Below are positions 1 to 6,466 of a stretch of 7,464 bases of DNA, in pieces. Location: NCBI GenBank assembly GCA_030617585.1, contig JAUWVD010000052.1, positions 1 to 7,464 on the forward strand, in the 5' to 3' direction. Under the pieces are notes generated by a model that ran no database searches, was not told the DNA's origin, and saw only the letters and a program-made list of their open reading frames with translations. The position numbers and the translations under genes were made by a program. How positions within the stretch are numbered: position 1 is the stretch's first letter; each line of letters begins with the position of its first letter. This DNA is from Candidatus Methanophagales archaeon. GTDB lineage: Archaea; Halobacteriota; Syntropharchaeia; Alkanophagales; Methanospirareceae.

Positions 1-2
1 TT

Positions 3-347
3 GATACCATTCTCAACCAAGCTGAAGCGTGTTTACCTCTTGATGAAAGCATTAATCTAGAAACAAAACTAATTTTAGCGATTGCGATTCGACTCTTAAC
101 AGAGAAATATATGATAAGAGAAATTAATGATCCAAGTTTCGTTAACAACATAACTAGCAACCAAACATCTATACTCACCAGAAAATTGAAAGAAGTAAAA
201 CCAAGTGATGCAAACTTGGCTGTAATTGATGGAGTGAACCTTATGACTCCAGAGAATATACATTTTAATTCTTTTATGTATGAACCACTAATTGATATGT
301 CATCGGAAAATTTAAAGGAGTTGTACATAAAGGTTAAAGCACTATGA
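3..347 (+). CDS. 3' end of an unrecognised gene (5' end outside window)
   Basis: The frame is open from the first complete codon at base 3 to the TGA at 345-347, giving 114 visible residues. The ATG at 111 is therefore probably internal and the gene starts before the window. The visible part is mostly helical (a stretch around ILAIAIRLLTEKYMI) and ends in a polar region with the segment TPENIHFNSFMYEPLIDM, which looks like a conserved C-terminal tail. I cannot assign it to a family and give no function. The DNA is clearly richer in A/T than the Hdr gene to the right, which hints at a different origin. An attC-like structure begins about 80 bases after its stop, so it could be a mobile cassette gene, but that is inference only. 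Confidence 0.55.
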   Translation, partial: DTILNQAEACLPLDESINLETKLILAIAIRLLTEKYMIREINDPSFVNNITSNQTSILTRKLKEVKPSDANLAVIDGVNLMTPENIHFNSFMYEPLIDMSSENLKELYIKVKAL

Positions 348-383
348 ACCAAACCGCCTACGTCATCCATGACTCCAGTTAAA

Positions 384-659
384 CAGGGGGCGAGAATTCT
401 CCCTAAGAGTGCGCTCTGCTCAGCACATAACAGTGGATAAAACGACTCTGCTTCGCCTCATCCATGTTGGTTCCCGTTGGTCGCCAACTCCAGGTATCCG
501 CAAAACGTTATGCTCACTTCGTAAAGAGTTCATCTTCGTATGCTGAAGTATGCACTCAGAAGTCAAACTCCTCGTTTTTCATACAACATTGACTCTACGA
601 CATATTACAGTTCAGAGCACTAAATATGGACTTCCATCATACCAGTTCCGTGCCCCCTG
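384..659. repeat. Inverted repeat CAGGGGGC / GCCCCCTG bounding 276 bases
   Basis: CAGGGGGC at 384-391 is the exact complement of GCCCCCTG at 652-659. The arms enclose almost the whole structured spacer, including the attC-like fold. They could be the termini of a small non-autonomous element, but I see no clear target-site duplication outside them. Eight-base arms at this distance may also arise by chance in G/C runs. Confidence 0.25.
426..512. other. attC-like imperfect palindrome (tentative recombination site)
   Basis: The ends are CATAAC (426-431) and its exact complement GTTATG (507-512). Inside them GTGGATA (433-439) pairs with TATCCGC (495-501) through six Watson-Crick pairs and one G-T. 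The spacers are unequal, 1 and 5 bases. The centre can form GTTGG-TCG-CCAAC (476-488). Two nested arm pairs with unequal spacers and a variable centre, about 87 bases in all, is the architecture of integron attC sites, whose outer boxes are RYYYAAC and GTTRRRY. The boxes here (ACATAAC and GTTATGC) do not match that consensus exactly and no integrase gene is visible. It could equally be a chance fold or the remnant of another mobile element. Confidence 0.25.
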
Positions 660-715
660 CCTATACATACCAGAATAACAAAATGCGTTAGAAATCAACA
701 TGCACCCTTCAGATG

Positions 716-735
716 CCCCCGACATTTGTCGGGGG
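716..735. terminator. Perfect G/C hairpin beyond the Hdr-like gene
   Basis: CCCCCGAC (716-723) and GTCGGGGG (728-735) form a perfect 8-bp stem with the loop ATTT. It lies about 20 bases past the stop of the minus-strand Hdr-like gene. No T-run follows immediately on either strand, so it is not a classic intrinsic terminator. It may stabilise the 3' end of the transcript, or be one copy of a dispersed palindromic repeat. Confidence 0.4.
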
Positions 736-755
736 TCGGTTGACTTGGAGTTCAT

Positions 756-2333
756 TCATAATACATCAACCCGTTCCAACAGCGCATCAAGAGGAACCGA
801 ATGTGTTTGTATCCCCACCACTTCATATGCATCCACGCCCATTGCCAGAGCGATAAGCTGAGCATAATTCACAATAGGCAGTCCAACTTCCACGCCGCTT
901 TCTCTTTCAATGAGCTCTTGGTTTCTATCCAGTGTCATCTGACATCCAGGGCAAGCTACGAGAAGAACATCAGCTCCTGCCTCTTTAGCAGATAGAAGCT
1001 TTCTTTGCGTAATTTCCCTCGTAAGGTACCTTCGTTCTTGCTCTATTGTATGACCAAAGCCCATTCCACAGCATAAGCTCTTTTCCGCGTACTCAACAGG
1101 CTCTGCTCCGGTAACCGAAACAAGTTCATCCAATAAATTCGGTATCGCTAATTTTCTGAATATCCTCGTATAATGGCAGCCATTGTGCGTAGCAACTCTT
1201 AGACCGGCAAGGCTACGCTTTATTTTCTCTTTTAGCCTGCCTCTTTGCGCCCATAGTATTTCTGAAACGTGGGCTATATTGACCTCACCTTTGTATTTCC
1301 TGTTCACTGTGCTCAATATTTCTTCATTTACCTGCCGCCCTATTCCACTCTTCAAAATCCCTGCTGACTCCATAAGCACGCCGTAAGTTGTTTGACATAC
1401 CGGCGCTACATTCGGATACCCTGCTTCTTCCGCCAGCGCGAAATTCCTTGCATTTACCGCGAGCATTGTGGAAAACGGTATTTTATCACCGTAATAAGCA
1501 AAGCCCGTACATGTTGAGTGTCTGGGGTCGTCCATATAGTCAATGCCAAGCCTGTCAAAAATGTATTTTATACTCTCGGTAATGCCCGGATAGTGTGCAT
1601 CACCGATACAACTGTGGAACAAGTAGATTTTATTCTCAGGAATCCTTTTCTTTACTTCCTCGATTTCTCCTTCTTTTTTGAATTTTTTATACTCCGTTCT
1701 ATCTACAATTACCCTTATCTCGTCAAGCGAATTTTGAGGTATTTCTCGATAAAGCCCTTCAAGTCCAAGCTCCGACCGGGTCTTTTTCATATTATTATGT
1801 ATCTTTTCCCATGAAGAGCCCCATTCTGGAAACTTATCCGGAGAATGAGTATCAAGTGTCACACATAAACCTTTCTCATAAAGTGAATTGCAATGCATCT
1901 CTTCCTGGCATTTAAACCTTTCACTCTCGTTTTCCCTCAAAACTTTAACTATGTCCGCTACACAAATTTCTTTTCTGCAAGCGTATTTACAGGCATGGCA
2001 AGAAAAGCACTTTTCTACGGGATACTCCTCTATATCTCCCCCCGTGATAAGACACTGCACTAATCTTCTCGGATTGTATCTCTTATCTATTGAAGCAGCA
2101 GTGCAAATGGAAGTGCACGCACCACATTGAACGCAAGCATAAAAATCAGAGACACGAGGGTCTGTAAGTAACCAACGCATCCTGAATTTCTTCGGGTCTT
2201 CTTCCTGCACACCTTTTTCCGGACGTGCGCTTGGAGAGGAATCGATAAGAGCATATTTTATTCCTTGTGATTTTATCTTTCCCTTCGTTTTCTCATCCTC
2301 AAAATCTGTACAATCAAGCATTTTTTTATACAT
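756..2333 (-). CDS. HdrC-HdrB (HdrD-like) fusion iron-sulfur protein with one degenerate CCG domain
   Basis: A 525-residue cytoplasmic electron-transfer protein of the heterodisulfide reductase family. An N-terminal extension of about 60 residues precedes the HdrC-like part, which has two CxxCxxCxxxC motifs (C67/C70/C73/C77 and C109/C112/C115/C119) for two [4Fe-4S] clusters. The prolines usual after the last cysteine are absent (CTAA, CRKE). A linker of about 120 residues follows, with three more cysteines (142, 148, 157). The HdrB-like part has two CCG domains. The C-terminal one is complete: C386, C421-C422-G, C461xxC464, matching the noncubane cluster site next to the heterodisulfide in HdrB. 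The N-terminal one keeps C242, C275 and C313 but has CTG for CCG and QTTY where CxxCY is expected. The order HdrC-HdrB is that of HdrD (about 410 residues), so this is a longer relative. No HdrA, HdrE or FlpD-like partner is nearby, so the redox partner and substrate are unknown. The ATG at 2333 is supported by the promoter spacing. No membrane segment is evident. Confidence 0.9.
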   Translation of the reverse strand: MYKKMLDCTDFEDEKTKGKIKSQGIKYALIDSSPSARPEKGVQEEDPKKFRMRWLLTDPRVSDFYACVQCGACTSICTAASIDKRYNPRRLVQCLITGGDIEEYPVEKCFSCHACKYACRKEICVADIVKVLRENESERFKCQEEMHCNSLYEKGLCVTLDTHSPDKFPEWGSSWEKIHNNMKKTRSELGLEGLYREIPQNSLDEIRVIVDRTEYKKFKKEGEIEEVKKRIPENKIYLFHSCIGDAHYPGITESIKYIFDRLGIDYMDDPRHSTCTGFAYYGDKIPFSTMLAVNARNFALAEEAGYPNVAPVCQTTYGVLMESAGILKSGIGRQVNEEILSTVNRKYKGEVNIAHVSEILWAQRGRLKEKIKRSLAGLRVATHNGCHYTRIFRKLAIPNLLDELVSVTGAEPVEYAEKSLCCGMGFGHTIEQERRYLTREITQRKLLSAKEAGADVLLVACPGCQMTLDRNQELIERESGVEVGLPIVNYAQLIALAMGVDAYEVVGIQTHSVPLDALLERVDVL

Positions 2334-2706
2334 TAAATGCTTTTTTATAATATCTATATAAGAATTTTTCTGTTTTGTGCATTTAATTGCCTTTTTGTAT
2401 AATGATATTAGATATTAGAAGAAATTTCAGAGCGCAGGAAATTCGTGAACATCAAGACCGTTTTCGTGAAGTGAGGACAGATCTACCAGATTACACTTTA
2501 TAAGGATTTTTATCAGTGGCGGCTGAGGCATTCTCAGAAAGCTGATTGTGCCAGCTCGCGATTATCGGTAATGGTAATTTGTAAGTGACTGTAAGCGACA
2601 TAATAGCATTTATATAATTACCTAAACCCCTTAAACATTTGCCGAAACTATTGATGCTTTTTGATTTTCTTATCGTCAATTTTATAACTTCTGAAGTATC
2701 TTGATC
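2334..2706. other. Intergenic region with no convincing gene
   Basis: The left end (2334-2400) is strongly A/T-rich and holds the Hdr promoter. The rest has two short frames I do not accept as genes. One is a plus-strand 33-codon frame (ATG 2402 to TAA 2503) that is rich in charged residues. The other is a minus-strand 62-codon frame (2491-2679) that needs a TTG start and has no ribosome binding site. They overlap at 2491-2503. I see no RNA gene or transposase here. Confidence 0.5.
2355..2362 (-). promoter_or_regulatory. Archaeal TATA box for the Hdr-like gene
   Basis: On the minus strand CTTATATA lies 22-29 bases before the ATG at 2333, preceded by the A-rich GAAAAATT, which fits a BRE. Archaeal TATA boxes sit about 26 bases before the transcription start, so the message would begin at or within a few bases of the ATG. 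No Shine-Dalgarno sequence is visible, which agrees with a leaderless transcript. Confidence 0.6.
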
Positions 2707-4500
2707 TCATCCCACATCTTCGATGTTTATGCTATATTCAGTTCCCATAGCTTTAAAGACCGCTTCCAATTGCAGTTCCCGGCTCTCGGAGAAGGTAATA
2801 GAGTTTGTGAGTTCATTCAACCCAAAAGGCAACTTTGCTTTCTTTAGTTCTTTAACGAATATCTTCAGTAGCGTCTTAGACGGGAAGTAGAGCGTGACCG
2901 CTTTTTTCTTCTTGATGTTAACCGCCTTTTTTTGACGCTTTGTCTCCGGCGCGGTATCACTGAAAACGCTTCTGACTCCTTTTTCGGGCTGTCGGACAGA
3001 AGAATCCGAGTGTTTTACCAGTACCGGCACAAGTTCCGAGCTTTCCAATTGCGCGAATAAATTAGCCGGGGAACGCACTATTTTAATATTGGGCGTTATG
3101 TCCTCGACGGTAAATCCATCAGGGAGTACAAGTTGTTCATCACACACAAGGAGTCCAAACCCATCGAAAAGAGTGAACATTTCCGCGTGGGCAGTCCAAT
3201 CTTCAAGATGGGTGCGGATATTCGGTGGCAGTTTTTTATCCGCGAGTTCGTCCAATAGTGCGATTACATTCAATTCCTCATGCTCGGCTATCTGTGCGGC
3301 AACTTTATTCTTATTCAATTTCAGCACGATCGCAACATCATCTGCAATTACATCCGCAAACGGCGTAAGTTGGGCCATCACAGTAACAGGGTAAATATCC
3401 GAATCCACATGAATCTCGAAATTAGGCAGGACCGTAACCTTTGGCTTTCTGATCTCTCTATTCATCACACGCAGAAAGCGATCATTTACCCGGAACGCCT
3501 TGAGTTGATTAATCGAAGGGTATATTTGCTTCTTAGTCTTTGAAGCCTGATTTTCCTTTCCTCGAATGATCATATAACTATCCCGCTTATATCGCGACTG
3601 ATATTTCTCTCTTCGCTCATATGCCTTGTCATAAGCTACGTCCAGATAGCGCATAGAGAGCGGGATGTTCTCCAAAAATCTCTCCACAAAACGGCCCTCC
3701 ACGCGTTCAAATGCGTCCGGCGCTTTATCGGGGACCGTTTTGCCTCGTCCCCACAGCTCTCCTCGCTCATAAAAATTACAATATCGTTCACCCTTCCACC
3801 AGCGGTCCTTGACTTCGACATTTTGCGGAATGAGAAAAAACGGATGTTCTTTCTTTAGGTATTGGATGAACGATGCAGTGCTGTACCAGACACCGCTCTT
3901 GCATTCTTTAAGCAGATCCAGAAGACACTTTCTTGCTTTGTCGAATCTTATCGAGGGTACCACGCCTGTTGCGCATCCGAACGTGTCGAAGCGATCAAGG
4001 ACACTGAGAGAGCAGGTATTCGAAAAGAACTCATTGTCCCTGTCGTCGTATCTTGTGATTAGGGCATTTAATATGCATGCCTCCTGCTCGATCGGAGAAT
4101 AGCTTAAAAACTGTTCGTAGGTCTGTTCCCGGAATCTTATGTAATTGTCCGGATAAGACACTGTAGTGCTGCTATACCCCTTATATTCACCTTCGGTATC
4201 ATAACGGACAAAACCAAGTGTCAGTGCTAACCGATCGATGAAATCTATCCATGGCGAGGTACCTGTGGCTTGCACCTCCTCCAGGGTTTCCGGATCCCCA
4301 ATTAATCTTGCCAATCGCTTAATATCGGATTTGGGGAGCTCGTTGCTCCGGTGTGTCCGTTTCACATCCCGTTCCCGAATATAGTTTACAAAGACATGGA
4401 GGTCTCTACGAAGTTCACGGCTATTTGAGACTACGTCCAACGCCTTTACATCAGCAGCCGGCGCTAAAGCCATTTCAGTCCCGATTGCTTTTCCCGTCAT
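2707..4500 (-). CDS. XPB/Ssl2 N-terminal-like (helicase-associated) domain protein, no helicase motor
   Basis: A 597-residue protein. Residues about 354-455 read like the XPB/Ssl2 N-terminal 'helicase-associated' module: a start of the type VLPNFEIHVDSDI, then helices, then KLPPNIRTHLEDW followed by a strand-rich stretch ending in GLLVCDE. In that family the typical pattern is 'LPxNVxxxLEDW...G'. The N-terminal 350 residues are charged and helical with many aromatic residues and no recognised catalytic motif. Residues about 500-535 form a basic linker (RQKKAVNIKKKKAV), followed by a small alpha/beta end. There is no Walker A, DEAD/DEAH or other ATPase motif, so it cannot be a helicase itself. 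A DNA-binding or helicase-partner role is inference. The ATG at 4500 lies 26 bases inside the end of the upstream gene and has a good Shine-Dalgarno sequence, so the two are very likely co-translated. Confidence 0.7.
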   Translation of the reverse strand: MTGKAIGTEMALAPAADVKALDVVSNSRELRRDLHVFVNYIRERDVKRTHRSNELPKSDIKRLARLIGDPETLEEVQATGTSPWIDFIDRLALTLGFVRYDTEGEYKGYSSTTVSYPDNYIRFREQTYEQFLSYSPIEQEACILNALITRYDDRDNEFFSNTCSLSVLDRFDTFGCATGVVPSIRFDKARKCLLDLLKECKSGVWYSTASFIQYLKKEHPFFLIPQNVEVKDRWWKGERYCNFYERGELWGRGKTVPDKAPDAFERVEGRFVERFLENIPLSMRYLDVAYDKAYERREKYQSRYKRDSYMIIRGKENQASKTKKQIYPSINQLKAFRVNDRFLRVMNREIRKPKVTVLPNFEIHVDSDIYPVTVMAQLTPFADVIADDVAIVLKLNKNKVAAQIAEHEELNVIALLDELADKKLPPNIRTHLEDWTAHAEMFTLFDGFGLLVCDEQLVLPDGFTVEDITPNIKIVRSPANLFAQLESSELVPVLVKHSDSSVRQPEKGVRSVFSDTAPETKRQKKAVNIKKKKAVTLYFPSKTLLKIFVKELKKAKLPFGLNELTNSITFSESRELQLEAVFKAMGTEYSINIEDVG

Positions 4501-5920
4501 AATTTACGTCCTTTACTGTTTTGATCACATAGCCGGCCGCAGCCACTAATTTCTGGATTGCCGGGAGGGAATCACGAGGAAATGCAATGACGTTCTTCGT
4601 AATTGGTTTGATCTGGTCCGGAAAAGATCGCTGTAGTTTTACCACCAGGCTGAGATCCATTATCCGGGCAACCAGCAGGTTCTCGTGGATGACAAGCTTA
4701 CCCCATCTCTTATCCACTTTTTCAATGACTTCTCGAAAGAGCAAAGAGTTATTACTTAGCCATAGGGTTAAAGGGTGATTGCGAATGTTCGATTGTGCAT
4801 TACCAATAGCGATCAGGTCAGGGCAAATTTGCAGTTGCGAATCCAGAACAGCCATCTTCGAGATCTGAACCAACAGGTCCAAATTTTCGTACGGGATGTT
4901 TTCGAGGTCCAATATCACAGGTTGATTCCCTGTTACTCTCAGGTAGCTCTCGGGCTCTCGCGTATCCAACGTCCCTGCCAGCCGGTAGTAAGATTGCCCC
5001 TTGAGTTCTTGTTTCAAGAGGTAGCCCCAGTTCCAGCCGGTCTCGTAGATGTTACGACTGTCCGGAGCTTTCCCCTCGGGATAGAGGATGTTCCAGAATA
5101 TAGAGAGGTCATCCGGTAGAATCCACTCGTTCTGATTCAGTTGAGATAACGCATAGATGACCAATTGAAGAGGATGAACACCCCCCTTTCTGGTTTTCGT
5201 TTCCAGCAGTGCCGATGCCTGCCATGATTCTAGCTGCCACTTTTTCAGATATTTCATACGGAATTCATGTCCCTTTATGCAGAGTTTACCGTGCGAAAGT
5301 CTGAGTACATAGCCGGTACTTTCATCGGGAATTCGTATTCCAGTCACGACCTGTTTAATCTTGCGTCGGAATATGTCGTTACGGACACCACTACGGGCAT
5401 CGAATATCGCCGGTGACGTGAAAGGCGAAGGTAGGAAGGGATAGAACTCTTCAGGGAACCGAAATTGCCACCGTTCCAGTTTTGTGGTCCTGCCCCAAGT
5501 ATTAGCGCTTTCTGCAAAGAGCAGAATACCTTTACGAACCAACGAAACCCGCACTTTTTTGAAGATGTCCGAGTATCGCGTGGCAAAAGATTGGTAAAGT
5601 GTTTTATCTGAGTCATGATCGCCATAGAAGTACTCGAAGAATGTGACATCCACTGCTTTATTTATAAAATTCAGGACGTGTAATAACACTATTTCATCCT
5701 GTGTTAATGACCCGAACGCCGATTCCAGTCCTTTCTCTGTGAGGAAAACAGATTCAAAGAGAGGGGTGGAAGAGACTTCATCAGAGTAAAAGCCACGACT
5801 CTTGCATATAGCCCTTAAATCGGCAGCGGTTAAAGCTTCGTCGTACATATCCCTGAGCATATCTACGGTTTCCTTGTTGTTTGGCTCGGATACAGGATAT
5901 TTTTTCATTCTCTTTGGCAT
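4475..5920 (-). CDS. Unrecognised protein with possible XPB-N-like C-terminal part, partner of the downstream gene
   Basis: I place the start at the ATG at 5920 (MPKRMKKYPVSE), giving 481 residues. The frame runs on to 6085, but that extension would cover the start of the divergent dCMP deaminase gene and the shared promoter, and its extra 55 residues look non-coding. Residues about 72-160 (LTQDEIVLLHVLNFI onward, with SLVRKGILLF) resemble a winged-helix segment like those in front of helicase-associated domains. Residues about 330-470 loosely follow the XPB-N pattern, ending VVKLQRSFPDQIKPITKN and LPAIQKLVAAAGYV, close to the 'LL..L..AGY' end of that family. This match is weaker than in the downstream protein. 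No ATPase, nuclease or methylase motif is visible. It overlaps the next gene by 26 bases on the same strand, so the two products probably act together. Confidence 0.65.
   Translation of the reverse strand: MPKRMKKYPVSEPNNKETVDMLRDMYDEALTAADLRAICKSRGFYSDEVSSTPLFESVFLTEKGLESAFGSLTQDEIVLLHVLNFINKAVDVTFFEYFYGDHDSDKTLYQSFATRYSDIFKKVRVSLVRKGILLFAESANTWGRTTKLERWQFRFPEEFYPFLPSPFTSPAIFDARSGVRNDIFRRKIKQVVTGIRIPDESTGYVLRLSHGKLCIKGHEFRMKYLKKWQLESWQASALLETKTRKGGVHPLQLVIYALSQLNQNEWILPDDLSIFWNILYPEGKAPDSRNIYETGWNWGYLLKQELKGQSYYRLAGTLDTREPESYLRVTGNQPVILDLENIPYENLDLLVQISKMAVLDSQLQICPDLIAIGNAQSNIRNHPLTLWLSNNSLLFREVIEKVDKRWGKLVIHENLLVARIMDLSLVVKLQRSFPDQIKPITKNVIAFPRDSLPAIQKLVAAAGYVIKTVKDVNYDGKSNRD
4509..4514 (-). 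promoter_or_regulatory. Ribosome binding site AAAGGA inside the upstream gene
   Basis: On the minus strand AAAGGA lies 8 bases before the ATG at 4500, within the last codons of the preceding gene. It fixes the start of the 597-residue protein and supports translational coupling of the pair. Confidence 0.6.
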
Positions 5921-5958
5921 ATCAATATTGCATATATCAATTAAAGATATGACAAGTG

Positions 5959-5968
5959 CTTTAAATAA
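5959..5968. promoter_or_regulatory. Possible shared TATA element between divergent genes
   Basis: CTTTAAATAA (TTATTTAAAG on the other strand) lies in the 92-base gap between the divergent genes starting at 5920 and 6013. It is nearly symmetrical and is about 40-50 bases from each start, so it could serve either direction with a leader of about 20 bases. A second A/T run, TAAATTTT at 5971-5978, is an alternative for the plus strand. A direct repeat ATATCAAT (5919-5926 and 5934-5941) covers the start of the minus-strand gene and could be a regulator site, but this is weak. Confidence 0.35.
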
Positions 5969-6012
5969 CCTAAATTTTAAGGTGATACCATATTGAGAGA
6001 TTAGTAAAAGGC

Positions 6013-6453
6013 ATGAAGAGGCAGAGAATCCCGTGGGACGAATACTGGATGAAAATAGTAAACGATGTGGCAACGCGTTCAACATGCTTGAGGCGGCAAA
6101 TAGGCGCCTTAGTGGTTAAAAATAACGTTATCGTATCCACAGGATATAACGGTGCACCAAAAGGATTTCCGCACTGTCTCGATGTCGGCTGCCGACGTGA
6201 TAAATTGAATATCGCATCGGGAGAAAGACACGAAGAGTGCGTAGGTGTGCACGCCGAGCAAAATGCACTATTACAGGCGGGTAGAGATGCAGAAAGTGCT
6301 ACGCTATACGTAAACGCATACCCATGTAAGATATGCGCCAAGCTAATAATAAATGCGGGAATAATAAAAGTAGTAATAACAGGTGATTATAGCGATAAGG
6401 AAGGTCTGGAATATTTGAAGATTGCGGGTATAGAAATAACATTTCTCGATTAG
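6013..6453 (+). CDS. dCMP deaminase (ComEB-like cytidine/deoxycytidylate deaminase family)
   Basis: A zinc-dependent hydrolase, 146 residues and of normal length, that converts dCMP to dUMP and so feeds dTMP synthesis. The zinc site is visible as H80-A-E82, with E82 as the proton shuttle, and P104-C105-K-I-C108. The N-terminal signature RSTCLRRQIGALVV and the GYNGAPKGFPHC segment (residues 43-55) are typical of dCMP deaminases and separate them from cytidine or tRNA adenosine deaminases. The cysteines and histidine around 55-73 are those that often bind a second structural zinc in this family. The ATG at 6013 matches the usual N-terminus (MKRxxWDEYWM) and the preceding frame stops at 5983. 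There is no well-spaced Shine-Dalgarno sequence. An AAGGTGAT at 5979-5986 is too far upstream. The Toprim gene follows after 13 bases, so the two form a likely operon. Confidence 0.93.
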   Translation: MKRQRIPWDEYWMKIVNDVATRSTCLRRQIGALVVKNNVIVSTGYNGAPKGFPHCLDVGCRRDKLNIASGERHEECVGVHAEQNALLQAGRDAESATLYVNAYPCKICAKLIINAGIIKVVITGDYSDKEGLEYLKIAGIEITFLD

Positions 6454-6466
6454 GAACACTAGGCAT

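Larger units (their letters stand above)
348..755. other. Non-coding stretch with folded and inverted repeats
   Basis: I see no open frame of useful length on either strand. The stretch is dense in small inverted repeats: the palindrome GAGAATTCTC at 392-401, AGAG/CTCT at 407-417, the attC-like fold at 426-512, a direct repeat GTATGC-tgaa-GTATGC around 538-553, an 8-bp inverted repeat at 384-391/652-659, and a perfect hairpin at 716-735. It separates the tail of a plus-strand gene from the tail of the minus-strand Hdr-like gene, so it is a convergent intergenic region, though unusually long and structured for one. Confidence 0.6.

Noticed and set aside
466..513. Possible tRNA or structured RNA around the GTTGG/CCAAC hairpin
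   Set aside because: There is no T-loop GTTCRA, no acceptor stem pairing and no anticodon arm. The folds fit an attC-like or chance palindrome better.
801..2130. Several plus-strand frames of 64-98 codons
   Set aside because: All are antisense to the Hdr-like gene and rich in Ser, Phe, Leu and Cys, as expected of shadows of a coding strand.
2491..2679. Minus-strand 62-codon frame after the XPB-N-like pair
   Set aside because: It needs a TTG start, has no ribosome binding site, and its product has no recognisable family. It could be a remnant but is not supported as a gene.
3089..5119. Plus-strand frames up to 114 codons
   Set aside because: They are antisense to the two large minus-strand genes and show no motifs of their own.
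5921..6085. N-terminal extension of the upstream XPB-N-like pair member to 6085 (536 residues)
   Set aside because: It would overlap the start of the divergent dCMP deaminase gene and cover the shared promoter region. The extra residues look non-coding, and the ATG at 5920 gives a clean start.
5970..6341. Minus-strand 123-codon frame
   Set aside because: It lies mostly antisense to the dCMP deaminase gene, whose motifs are unmistakable; it is a shadow frame.
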